From: Moniliella sp. 'wahieum'
Taxonomy: Eukaryota; Basidiomycota; Moniliellomycetes; Moniliellales; Moniliellaceae
Reading direction: 5' to 3'
Length of the DNA stretch: 64,000 bases
Assembly: GCA_003971905.1 (NCBI GenBank)
Contig: RSEE01000043.1
Coordinates: 124,001 to 188,000, forward strand
Part shown: positions 46,001 to 55,751 of the stretch, piece by piece
Position numbering within the stretch: position 1 is the first letter of the stretch
Layout: the number at the start of each line of letters is the position of its first letter
Made by a program: the position numbers and the translations under genes
The notes under the pieces: model-generated
Databases searched by the model: none
What the model was told of the DNA's origin: nothing
The model's input: only the letters and a program-made list of their open reading frames with translations

Positions 46001-47299
46001 TCTGAACCACGTCGGCAGCCAACCGGGGGCCCGTTGGGTTGGGACGCTGCGAGCGGCGGTGTGGTGATTCGTTAGATGGAGGAGGAGGAGTACTGGATAT
46101 CATACCAGAGAAAGGCCGGGATGGAGTGCCAAAGCTTTCCTCCACGGGAGAGGTTGGGAGAGGGGGACGTTGAGAGGGCAGTGGTAAGAGTACTACCAAC
46201 ACTGTTCGTACGAGCGCGTCCCCTCACGACAGGTGAAGGAGGACAGGTTTGGCCTGCCGCGGACGGATACGAACGACCTTGATCGTTTTGTCCCATCCGA
46301 TCACGAGGTGACGCTTGTCGCGCCAAGCAAAATGCGGCGGGGTGAGGGCTGGCTGGACATCGGGGCCAGGGGGGGCGATGAAGGCAACCTTGGCCCGGGC
46401 AGTAAGATCGTAGATCCTTATACCCCTGTCGCAGGCCCAAGCAATGAGATGAGTTCGCCAGGTGAGTGCCCAGATCGGTCCATCCAGCTCGCTTGCATGC
46501 AGAGTGGTGCCACATGTTCGCCCTGCCCTGACCTGCGCAACCAAGAGAGCCCCAGCCCTACCGCTACCAGGGGTAGCGGAAGAGTTCGCCGGCAGTTCAC
46601 GCAACACCACGTTACCTGCGTTCCCGCCAGTGACAAAGGCGCGGGTAGAGCGGCGGTGGAAGAGTGGTTCAAGGGCGATTGCGCGCAGCGGGCGCCCATC
46701 CGAGTAGGTCCAGCTCTCCTGGGAGGAAAGCTCGGGCATAGCCTGGGCCGAGGCGGCTGAGGAGACCGATGGGACAAACGGTAAGCTAAAGGGCAAACCA
46801 TTGGCCTTCTTGTTAGTGGGCGTCGAAGGGATAGACGAAGGCGTCTCCGTCCGTGCGGCGATAGGAGCGCCGATGGCCGAGATACTGACCAGGCCGTCGA
46901 GGCCAACACTGGCCACATAGCGCTCGGCGGCATCGGTTGCCACCGCCTGAACAGACGCCGAGTGGGGCTTGAGCGCACGCACGAGGGGTGTATCGGACGA
47001 TGTGGGGTCTAAGACATAGACCGAGCCGCGTGGGTGCCGAGTACGAGCAGCGACTCGCCGGCATGCATCGACGCCAGCCATGGCCGGCCGTGGGCAGCGG
47101 CAAAGGTCTGGGTCGAGGGCACGGGGCCAAAAGTGAATCGTGGAGGATCAAGGGCAGCATCGGACGTGTGCGACGACACGGACGATGCATCCGACGTGGC
47201 TGCCGACGATGCCGACGTCGACGCGCCCTCGGACATGGTCCCAACGAGCAGCGAGATGGTAGGGGCTCGGCCGACCGGCGGAGAGATCTCAGATCTCAT
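43004..47299 (-). CDS. VPS41: HOPS complex subunit Vps41
   Basis: Vps41 tethers AP-3 vesicles and late endosomes to the vacuole in the HOPS complex. Seen: an N-terminal WD-like propeller (VYVLDPTSSDTPLVRALKPH, TGGNAGNVVLRELPAN, DGPIWALTWRTHLIAWACDR with GIRIYDLTARAKVAFIAPPG, KRHLVIGWDKTIKVVRIRPR and ADVVQILQLDAEVAGVVPVA), then a clathrin-heavy-chain-type helical repeat (FYILTPFGLTASHPATWQNR, QLSPPVYTLLLAHLIFAP, SLYDVEGVVAALREQRSLLL, TGRPGTALPLLLSVRWPGVF, WEDLFKYAETRPAFI), and a C-terminal zinc finger (TCSICDTPLF, IVFLCQHV). The stop is TGA at 43004-43006. The family order is complete. At least ten frame changes are present; the RING-like part also appears split by an intron near 43140. Start: 47299, or an ATG with better context at 47236. 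It spans 4.3 kb; the propeller carries a Ser-rich insert. Confidence 0.88.
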
Positions 47300-47611
47300 G
47301 GCCAGCCCGTGGGTTGAAACATTCAATCGATCGCCGCCTCCAGCGGCGTTGGGCGGCTTCGCCTCGGAATGATTACGTTTGGGGGATCAGCGATTCAGCG
47401 CTCGGAGCACTGCTCACATCGGAGGCGCAGGTCTCCTATCACGCTAGTCGTTGGTGGCCTCGAGCACATCCTTGAGTTGCAATTGGACACACGTAGCTAA
47501 AGATGGGGAAAAGTGGTTACCATCGCTCTGCCGCTGCCCGTTTCATCTACCGTTCCAAGACAAGGCAAATGAGTTCCATTCAAAAGAAATAATACGGTGC
47601 GCAAAAGATAT
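47300..47611. other. Spacer between VPS41 and tRNA-Met
   Basis: No gene seen in this 312-bp stretch. It includes the likely VPS41 promoter and, near 47570-47610, an AT-rich flank of the tRNA. Confidence 0.45.
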
Positions 47612-47711
47612 GCTTCGTGCCAGGCTCGAACTGGCGACCTCAGGATGTCGTGGACTCCCCACTCATACAATCGTATGAGACCTGCGCGCTAGCCAACTGC
47701 GCCAACGAAGC
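47612..47711 (-). tRNA. Elongator tRNA-Met (CAT) with 27-nt intron
   Basis: All arms fold on the minus strand. Acceptor GCTTCGT pairs with ACGAAGC; D stem is GCGC/GCGC with loop AGTTGGCTA; the anticodon loop is CTCATA+A with anticodon CAT; T arm is GCCAG-TTCGAGC-CTGGC. The 27-nt intron (47647-47673) sits after position 37, the standard place, and contains TATGAG, which can pair with the CTCATA anticodon segment as spliced tRNA precursors do. Mature length is 73 nt before CCA. The T-T contact below the anticodon loop also occurs in yeast elongator tRNA-Met. It lacks initiator features. Confidence 0.92.
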
Positions 47712-48502
47712 TTGTTGCTCAGGATGATCAGATACGCTCAGTTCCCATCTAGGCCGTCTTTCCTGAATACTTTCTCCTTTGACTGTCACTTCTGATGTAA
47801 TTCGTACTCTTCACATAAGCAAAAGAGGTCGATACGATAGAATGCTCCCTATGGTAGATTACTTGGGTGTCGATGCATCCATGACCCAACCACCCTCTTC
47901 CATCTCGTCTGGCGATCTCACGTAGAAAGCAGATCTGTCCGTGCTGCCCACAATGCTGCCGAGTTCCGATTCCAACAACTGGCGAATCTAGAAATTGGTT
48001 TCAAAATAGCAAAACCAAAACCCTACTTCATCCTAGGGTTAGGTGTTACTGCGGCACATAGTGGCCGTTTGCGGCCCCGAATTGTGGCAGGGCCAGGCGT
48101 CGAAAGCGTTACCGTGCTAGCGTCGCACGAGGGAAGTGTCATTGCCCTTTTCACTGGCCCCGTGCTACCGCTCCAACCTAGGCGTACTGCAGTCTGGCTC
48201 TACCAGTCCAAGGCCTGGGGATCTTTGCACACCACCAGCAAGTCAGGTCGCCAAGTCAAGTGCGTATACGTTTCTAGTTCTCCCGCCGCGAGTGGTGAGA
48301 TACCACATTGTCGATGTGGGGGATGGAGGGGAGACTCGGCTGGTCGATGCGCGATGCTTCCCGCTGCACAGATCAGGCTGTCATCCGTCCTCCTGGGATG
48401 TGCTCCTCCCTCCTTCCGCTCAACCTTTAGATCGGTTGGGCCCCTTGAGCTCCCTTACTGACCTAATCGTTGTCGTTGTCGTTGTCGTTGTCGTTTTGCA
48501 GG
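47712..48502. other. tRNA flank and RPL13 5' region
   Basis: Holds the tRNA's upstream flank and the RPL13 promoter. A GTGCGT donor-like site begins at 48260, and a (TCGTTG)n tract of about 30 bp (48467-48495) ends in TTTTGCAG directly before the RPL13 ATG, so a 5' UTR intron of about 240 nt is likely. Confidence 0.5.
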
Positions 48503-49122
48503 ATGGGTTTCCGGCACAACAACATCCTTCACAACAACCACTTCCGCAAGGACTGGCAGCGCCGGGTCAATGTGTGGTTTGACCAGCCCGGCGCCAAGAA
48601 GCGCAGGCGCAATGCCCGCGCTGAGAAGGTGGCGCGTTCCGGTCTGAAGCCCGTCGACTCGCTTCGCCCCGTTGTGCGCTGCCCGACGCTCAAGTACAAC
48701 CGCAAACTGCGTGCCGGACGTGGGTTTACCCTTGAGGAGCTCAAGGCCGCTGGTGTGCCCCAGAAGCTTGCTCGCGTGATTGGCATCTCGGTCGACCACC
48801 GCCGCAAGAACCGCTCGGAGGAAGGCTTGCGCCTCAACATTGAGCGTGTCAAGGCTTACCGTGAGCGTGTGGTGGTGATCCCTGCCAAGGGCAAGGGCGC
48901 CAAGCTCGCGGAGCTCGCCTCGGCCCCCAAGGTGGAGAACGTGGCGGCTGCGTTCCCCATTCCTGCCGGTACGGTGGCTGAGAAGCCCCGTGCGATCACC
49001 CAGGAGGAGAAGGACTTTGAGGCCTTCAAGACTCTCCGCCACGCGCGCAACACCCCCGCCAGGCGGGCTTCCGTGCGGCTCACCAGGCCAAGAAGGAGGC
49101 CGAAGAGAAGGCCAAGAAGTAA
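48503..49122 (+). CDS. RPL13: 60S ribosomal protein L13 (eL13)
   Basis: Structural protein of the large cytosolic ribosomal subunit. Seen: ATG at 48503, one base after an apparent 3' splice site, encodes MGFRHNNILHNNHFRKDWQR and the basic core GAKKRRRNARAEKVARSG, VVRCPTLKYNRKLRAGRGFT and IGISVDHRRKNRSEEGL, unmistakable eL13. Near the end the frame breaks at about 49056: one C is missing from a run, and the corrected path ends AHQAKKEAEEKAKK with TAA at 49120-49122. Uncorrected, the frame would run on to 49345 with an unrelated tail. Length is 206-207 aa, as in other fungi. An essential, single-domain protein cannot tolerate this break, so it serves as the best internal control for sequence error. 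Codon use is strongly biased, as expected for high expression. Confidence 0.96.
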
Positions 49123-49988
49123 TCGGATTCCGTTACGACGGTTCCTGTTCCTCTTGGTCCTTGTCCCATTTGACCATGACCTCCTCTCTTTCCGCACATT
49201 GACCGGCCTCTCTCATGCTCTCACCCCAAAATGGGCTCTTGTCTACCCCTGCCGGAGCAGCTGGTGCGGTTCAGCGCTCTTGTGCTGCGGGATCCTAGTT
49301 CCCCAAGCTCACCTGTATGCCATGCTGTTGGCGCAGCGAGGGTAGTGGGCTCCCTGCCTGACAGCCCAAATCCTTATGTCCAACCTACCAGGTGCTTTGC
49401 TTTGCTGCCCACTGGGTGCTTGTAGTTGCGTAATGTAGCAGACAAAACAGAATGTAGGTGGGACTCGCTGGTTATCCAAGCAGGGCCTGCTTAAGTACCG
49501 CCATCACGAGTGACTTTGTTCTTGCCGACTTTGCATTGGACTCGACTCGCAGCACCACCACAATCTATTGCTCAAAGGTGCCCACTGTTGATCGAACCGA
49601 CGATGCAGTACACAAGGCAACAAAATATAAGGGAATTAGATCGCATAAGCAAAGTGGCACCTATAACTTGAAGCGTGAAGGGAATGAGGGGAATGAGATC
49701 TGAGAGATCATCCTGCCAGCAGGGACCAAGGAGACAGCGCGAAAATGCGATAGGTAATACCTCTGGGGAAGGAAAGGCCGAGAGGAGAAACGATGAGGAG
49801 AGGCGGAAGAAGGACAAGACCAGCTTGCAGTCCGTCTCTGACCAGGACGGAATGTCATGACCACGGAATATGCCACACACGTGCGGTCATAGCCTGAACA
49901 TTCGAATCATCTTAATCATCGAATCATCAAGCCGAAGTCCGATGCATGGTACCAGCACAAGCAACAACAGAGCCCATTGCAACCCAGA
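49123..49988. other. Convergent spacer RPL13 / DPBB gene, 866 bp
   Basis: No gene recognised. The first part is RPL13 3' UTR. A purine-rich patch (GGAAGGAAAGG, GAGGAG) lies near 49770-49830. Nothing else is supported. Confidence 0.5.
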
Positions 49989-51283
49989 TTAAGCGTCAAA
50001 CCCCCACTTGACCGAGGCTGAATGCGAAGGCACAATATCCTTGTACGCCGAGCCAACGGCGATAAAGTTCTCTGTCGTGTCTGGGATCCACTCCACTACC
50101 TGCGCCTTGGTCTTCTTGCCATCCTCAGCTACGATCGTCACCCATTTCCCGCACGCGTCCTGCAGCTTGGCGTTGGGGTAGGCCTTGGTGGGACCAATGG
50201 CAACGGTGATGGTGCCCTTGGGCGTACTGATCCCCGGGCACCATTCAGGGTCAATCACGTCCCACCATTCCAGCGTGCGGCGTACCGGGCCACCGAGGGG
50301 GAAGCCTTGTCCTTGGTGGATCCCGAGGCGGAAGAGGCACTGCTGTGCGCAACCTTGTTCTCCACCTCCTTGCTGACGGAAACAGTCTTGGATGTGGGCT
50401 TGGCTTGGGCAGGACCACAGGGAGAAGGGGTACCATCATCAAAGGACCACTCGACGTTGAAGATACCGAGCACATGCTGAGCCAACTTGCCAAACAAGCC
50501 GTACGTCAGATCAATGTCACAGGCGTTGAGGCAGGTCTGGGTCGAAGCTATGCGTGACAGAGTATGGTATCAAGGAGAAGAACAGGGTCAGTGTGGTCTC
50601 TGGGGTACGGGGTTCACATTCATGCATCATGCCGATTGCACCCTCTTCAAAGCATTCTTTTTTGTCCAGTAAAACACGTACGCGACGGAGGACACTCGTC
50701 CATAATGCGCGCTTGCTGGCTGCCAAAGATACCCTTGATCGTGATGGTCTTGTAGCACAGCTCCTCGCGGCTGATTCCGTGTTGGGCAAAGTAATCGTAC
50801 CCAGGCGTGGCCAGAGCAACACCAAGCTGAAGAGAAATCATTAGTCGCAGGGAGAGAGAAAGAGACGGTCAGCGGCTGTCTTGCATGTGTCACGCACGTC
50901 GAGTATCACACGCATCAATTGATGGGCCTAGCGTACAGAGGCAAATTTGCACGCGAGGAGAGCACTCAGGGCCACACATCAGAGACACACAGGGTAGAGG
51001 ACAAACGTACCGTGTTGTCGGTCATGTACGTGCCACAGCTACCAACGGGGCTAGGTCCCTCGGTAGCAGGGTGGTACCATGTAGCCTGGCCCTGGATGCC
51101 ACGGGCAGCAACTTTGGCGGCGAGGGTAGCGTTGTTGGAAATGTATCCGTGGCGCTCTGGGCGGGAGGAAGGAGCACGGCGGTGGCCGTGGTGGCTGCCA
51201 AAGGCACGCGGCTGGGGCGTGGCAAGCGCACTGGTGGAGGCGGCGAGGGCTAGCAGGAGGGAGGTCAGGAGGGTAGGCTTCAT
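49989..51283 (-). CDS. Secreted protein with two DPBB (expansin/RlpA-like) domains
   Basis: Predicted secreted wall-active or carbohydrate-binding protein. Seen: ATG at 51283 and signal peptide MKPTLLTSLLLALAASTSAL; a His/Arg-rich linker; first DPBB domain from GQATWYHPATEGPSPVGSCG over intron 1 (50827-51010, GTACGT) to LGVALATPGYDYFAQHGISR, ITIKGIFGSQQARIMDECPP, intron 2 (50548-50681, GTACGT) and TCLNACDIDLTYGLFGKLAQ, ending NVEWSFDDG, the usual DPBB close. A Ser/Lys linker (KTVSVSKEVENKVAHSSASS) follows, then a second, shorter barrel-like repeat PNAKLQDACGKWVTIVAEDG, KTKAQVVEWIPDTTENF and VKWGF. The stop is TAA at 49989-49991. Frame shifts are few: one near 50260. Both introns join exactly in phase. 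The first domain keeps the expansin-type Asp; the second seems degenerate. Confidence 0.83.
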
Positions 51284-52898
51284 GGTGAAGACGGTTTAGG
51301 GAGCGTGGGGGGGATAGCGGTGGTGGTGGTGTATGTATAGGCGGGGGTGGAGGAGACACACACGATCCAGCGTGTGCGGTTGGGGGAGGATGGAGGAGAC
51401 GGCGAGGCAGAGAGACATGGGAACGGGGGGTACTTTATAGGCAAAGGGGGAGAGGGTAGTAGCTGGTGCATCGGCTGTACTTGGCCAGTGTCTCCGCAAT
51501 CCACCCAGGCAGAGCTCTGGGGCCAGCCTGGCGCCGATCCCGAATGGGCAGTGCAAGCTAGCGCCCAGAGTGTGGAGTGTGCCTCAGTGCAGCGCCAGGC
51601 GGCCACCGGCTGCATGGGTGCGGGAAGATGTGCAGCTGCGGCCGCCAAGCCGGCCGAGGGCGAAAGGGCAGTGGCGGCACGGGGCCTGTGCTTGGTGCCT
51701 GCCGCTGGCCCAGGCTTAAGCTAGGAGGGGAATTAAGCTTTCGGCGGGAGGCTTCTAGGAACTCTGCCGTGGCGCCCACAAGTAGCAGCGCCCCGCCCGG
51801 CGCCACTTGGAGACGTGTGCAAGGAGGCATACTGCATGCACCGAGGCGTGAGGATACAATCAGAGGACAGGCACCAGGTGGCCCCGAAGCAGAGAGTCCG
51901 ATTGCAAGGACGATGCCATGGTGCATATGAGCATGGCTGCATGCCCGCCGACACGGCTGCGGGGGGGGCAGACGTTCTGCATGCCACCCCCATATAAACG
52001 CTGCGACTATGCAGCCGGTACCCTGTGCTGTGTGGCCGCCCGCGCACCCTCCGTTGGCACCAGCCGGCACACACACGCTGTGCGTCCACGCGTCGGCAAG
52101 GTTACTTACTCGTCCCACAGGCTCATCCATACGATGTCGATGGACAGGACAGACTCAATGTCAGCCCGACGACACGACCGCGCAAGGGAGGGTATAGTTG
52201 CGGATAGTATGTTTTCCTCATTCCCTCCCCCGTAGCCTCCCACGCGTGTGCACACCCACGAAACCCACACATCCACACAGTGCACCCGAACCATGCCGTC
52301 ACGGTCGATGCTGCGTTGACGCTAACAAGCTGTGTTGGCTCTTATACAGAACTTGATAAAAACTGCTGTTGGCAAAAGGAATGCACGATGCCCAGCATAC
52401 CAGGATGCAGATACACCCCCTCATCAACGCAAAGCCCTTAGATGACCTATCTGGTCCCATGCATTCATGTATGCATCGCCTATATAGTCAACAGACACGT
52501 TTTAACAGCACTGGCAGTCGTCCCCCGCCAAGTATCAGCAAATCCCACGGCCCCATCCACATGCGCGGCAACTGCAGTGCATTTCGAGGATGCCTTTCGT
52601 CTGCAAACCACTTCCAAATGAGAAAACCAGACTAGAAACCCCTGAGCTATACCCACGCAGAACAAAATCGCAAGAGAAGAGACAATCAATTGGCAGGACG
52701 GTCGTAGTCGTTATGGGTTTACAGTTTTTGTGGAAGACATCGAGAAGCGGAGAGTGTGTGGAAAAACACAGTCAGAGCGAAAAGGGGGTGGGACTACAAC
52801 AACTGGGACTTGGGTCTCTCCAAACGGGGGCTTGATAATGCTAAAAGGGGGAGAGAACGCGCCCAAATGATGGGTATAGGCCCACCGAGCCGCAAAAA
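51284..52898. other. Intergenic region, 1.6 kb
   Basis: No gene recognised. The left end holds the DPBB promoter. Two tandem-looking CA/CACAC patches occur near 52070 and 52250. A pair of TATATA-like words (52486) is not clearly tied to a gene. Confidence 0.45.
51433..51439 (-). promoter_or_regulatory. TATA-like element upstream of the tandem DPBB gene
   Basis: On the minus strand, TATAAAG (within GCCTATAAAGTA) lies about 150 bp upstream of the ATG at 51283, a position like that of the TATA box of the other DPBB gene. Confidence 0.45.
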
Positions 52899-53942
52899 TT
52901 AGGCGGCAGCGAGGGCGGGCTGGACGGTCTCTTGGATTGCCGCCGACGGACGGCGGACTTTCTTGGTCTTCTTCTTATCCTTCTTCGGCTCAGGCGGCAG
53001 CGCCTCCTCCCACGCACGGTCCGTGACGTTGGTCACCGTGCGCTGAGTCGAGCGCGCTTCATCCTCCGCAGCAGCAAGCGTCTCGTTGTACTCGTTCTGG
53101 CCCAGAATCTTAACGAGCTGCTGCGCATTGCGCTTGACCCAGTAGCCGGGGGGCAGAAGGCGCACGTACGACTCCTTGTCGGCCACCATGGCGCGAATAC
53201 GAATCGAAGGAGCATCGCCTTCACGGTGGACATCCACCTGCTTCGTACCGGGCTGGACCACATTGGTGCGCTCCGCATGCAGGCGGGCGAGACCGGGCTG
53301 GATGCACATAAGGAGGTAGAACATATTCTCGAGCGGCTCATCCGCATCGAGGAGCACAGTGGCGGGATGCTCGTCCGACTGCTCAACGCGCACATTCCAA
53401 ATGTCAGGCGAGGCCATCTGGTACGACGGAGTGTGGCGACGGTGCTGGACGTGGTGGTGACGGTGACCCTTGGCAGCCTCCTCGGCCGCACGGTCTTCCT
53501 CCGTCTTGCCCGAGCGAATGAAGTCAATCCACTTGCGCGGCATGTGAATGTAAATGTAGCCATCTTCCGTGTCAGCCGACGAAGGCGCAGGCTTGCGAAG
53601 GGCAAACAGCTCCGTGCGCAAGTGGCTCGCCTGAGTCCAGTGGCGGTCCTCGAGCTTCTGGCGCTGCTCCATCACCCACGGCTTGGCACGCTCCCACGCC
53701 TCGCGCGTCCACGGCTTGGACGTCACGTGGGGCAGACGCACCTGCTTGGCAGTCGCGGCGAGCACAGGCTCAGCCGATTGATACAGAACACCACCAGCCT
53801 GAAACGAATAGAATAGGACAGGGTTAGGAGGGATGATACAAACAACAGTGAAAACCGAATGGGACAAAATACGAACCTGCTTGGGACTCGTGCTGGACTC
53901 GTCCTGGGCGGCGTTGGCGTTCTGGCGGCTTTTCTTCCCCAT
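52899..53942 (-). CDS. Unidentified intact protein, basic termini
   Basis: I do not recognise the family. The gene is unbroken: 321 residues after removing one 78-nt intron (53799-53876, GTTCGT donor, CTAAC branch site, CAG acceptor). The intron is a multiple of three without a stop, so unspliced mRNA would encode 26 extra residues. The ATG at 53942 starts MGKKSRQNANAAQDESSTSP, a basic N-terminus. The centre is mixed alpha/beta: HMPRKWIDFIRSGKTEEDRA, a His/Arg patch (GHRHHHVQHRRH), SPDIWNVRVEQSDEHPATVL, ENMFYLLMCIQPGLARLHA and SIRIRAMVADKESYVRLLPP. The C-terminus is Lys-rich (PEPKKDKKKTKKVRRP), like a nuclear or nucleolar signal. No signal peptide or membrane span. Codon use is biased, suggesting good expression. 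A nucleolar or RNA-linked protein is only a guess. Confidence 0.7.
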   Translation of the reverse strand: MGKKSRQNANAAQDESSTSPKQVRILSHSVFTVVCIIPPNPVLFYSFQAGGVLYQSAEPVLAATAKQVRLPHVTSKPWTREAWERAKPWVMEQRQKLEDRHWTQASHLRTELFALRKPAPSSADTEDGYIYIHMPRKWIDFIRSGKTEEDRAAEEAAKGHRHHHVQHRRHTPSYQMASPDIWNVRVEQSDEHPATVLLDADEPLENMFYLLMCIQPGLARLHAERTNVVQPGTKQVDVHREGDAPSIRIRAMVADKESYVRLLPPGYWVKRNAQQLVKILGQNEYNETLAAAEDEARSTQRTVTNVTDRAWEEALPPEPKKDKKKTKKVRRPSAAIQETVQPALAAA

Positions 53943-55751
53943 CTTGGGCAAACTTGGTTGGTAGTTGGGTGGTGCACGAAGCGACCGGGAGGTTGGTTGG
54001 GGGGTGGTGGGGGGGGCGGTTGAAGGGCTGGGATGCTGGTTGACCGGGGAGGTCTGGGGAAAAGGAAAACGACAACCAGTGTCGACACGAGCTTATATAC
54101 AGTTTGCTCACACGATATCGGTGGGCGTTTACATGCATTACAGTGCACAGCTGAGACGGGGGGGCACACTGGCGCGCTGCTGGGGCCGGCGCAGCGCCTT
54201 GGTGCATCAACAGCTGCGCTCGAGCCAAGGAGGGAGAAGCGAGCGGGGTCGGCCGGGGAGATGCAAGACGGGCGCTGTGCCCCTGCCTGCGCCTCCTGCG
54301 CCCCACGCTGCCCCTTGCGTGTGGGCGGGCAGCCGGCGCGTGCTCCAACAGGCTCCTCCCACCTCCGCCCACCACACGCCGCCAAAAAGCACGCAGTGAG
54401 TACTCCTCAAAAGCGCTCAGGCGCTCAGCCGCCGGCCAGCCATCACCCTGGCCCATCCTATATCACGCGTCACGGGCGCCGCCGGGCCCCGTGTCCAGCG
54501 ACCTGCACCAGCGCCATGCGCTTGGGCGCCACGTTGTGTGCCCCCCGCGGGCGCGCTTGGGCGTGGTGGGGTGGGCGGTGGTGGTGGTGGCCCGGTTGGC
54601 CCAGTGGGCTGAGCGCTGGCCAAGGCGCGGCGCCAGTGGCGGTGACGGGGTCATGAGATCAGGCAACCGGCAAGCGTGCAGTGTGCAGTGGGCCCACCTC
54701 TTGGCCCCGATCATCGATCAGATCCCAGATGTTCAGATGCTGCGGCAGCCACTTGCCTGGGGCCCCGCACAGACCCCCTCCACGGCACCAGTCTCCCCGC
54801 AGCGCTGCCCCGCACAATTACCCGCCCAGCAGCGCGCCCGTGTGGGTCCCAGGTCTCCCCACCTCGCCTTGGGCCTTGCGACGCTGCATTGAATTCAGTT
54901 GGACGTTGGGTACTGGGTCCAGGTGCTGCCTCCCCATCCCCCCAACCGTGGTGTCCTATGACGACACCTCCCACCCGCCATGCGGCCTCGGGCCTGGGGA
55001 TGGCCTACCATGCCACCCAGCCCCCGACATCTCCGCCTGCCTGGCCGCCTTGCACCATCCCCACACCATGGCTTCGAGTCATACCTCTCGTTGCCCGCCT
55101 TTTCTCCATCGGCCCACCGTCCGCGTCATCAGCGTCATCCATCATTAATCGATAATCATGCACATGGCCCATTGCCCATCGCCCATCGCCCGTCGCCCAT
55201 CGCCCATCATGCATCACCCATAGCCCATCGCCGTGCATCAGATGATCATCTACATCCTCCCTGTGTTCCTCCAACATTCCACCTGTGCTTTCCTATACCT
55301 TTGACATTCGACCGCCCGTGCCCCCTGGATGAGATCTAGGGAAAGACCACCTTGAGCTTGATCGATCTTTGTGGTCCGCGGGCCATCGATCATCGATCAG
55401 ATTGATCAGCGACATCACATGCCACATCTCGATATCATCTCATCGATCTCATCTCTCATCTCTCTCATCTCTTGAAGAGCTTGAAGCTTGAAGCTTGAAG
55501 CTTGACATGAGCTTAATGTAACCGTAAGCGCGTAACGCTAAACATGAATGACATTCAACCATGCAAATCATGCACACCGATCTATACGATCGATGCCAAC
55601 CGTTCATTGAACAAGTGCGATACAATCAAAGTCAGACTGGACACCGACAGACCACGAACCTAACCTTCCTGGCTACCAACATGTGTTCACCCCACCTGGT
55701 TACCGGACCGAGGAGTGTTGCGCGTGTACGCTCACGCACGCCATCTAGCGC
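53943..55751. other. Intergenic region, 1.8 kb, with simple repeats
   Basis: No gene recognised; long GC-rich open frames at 54.0-55.3 kb on both strands are not supported. A microsatellite of CCCATCG/CCCGTCG words covers about 55165-55235, ATCGAT/ATCATC words 55380-55470, and GAAGCTT x3 lies at 55483-55503. Confidence 0.5.
55483..55503. repeat. (GAAGCTT) heptamer tandem repeat
   Basis: Three perfect GAAGCTT units, each G plus the palindrome AAGCTT. A similar AAGCTTC array in the other orientation lies at 13996-14016. Confidence 0.85.

Noticed and set aside
48470-49345. A 291-codon RPL13 starting at the TTG repeat and ending at 49345
   Set aside because: The upstream part is the splice-site repeat and the downstream part is out of frame; true eL13 ends at 49122.
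52932-53816. A 294-codon plus-strand open frame
   Set aside because: It is the reverse shadow of the intact minus-strand gene at 52899-53942, Arg/Leu-rich without a domain.
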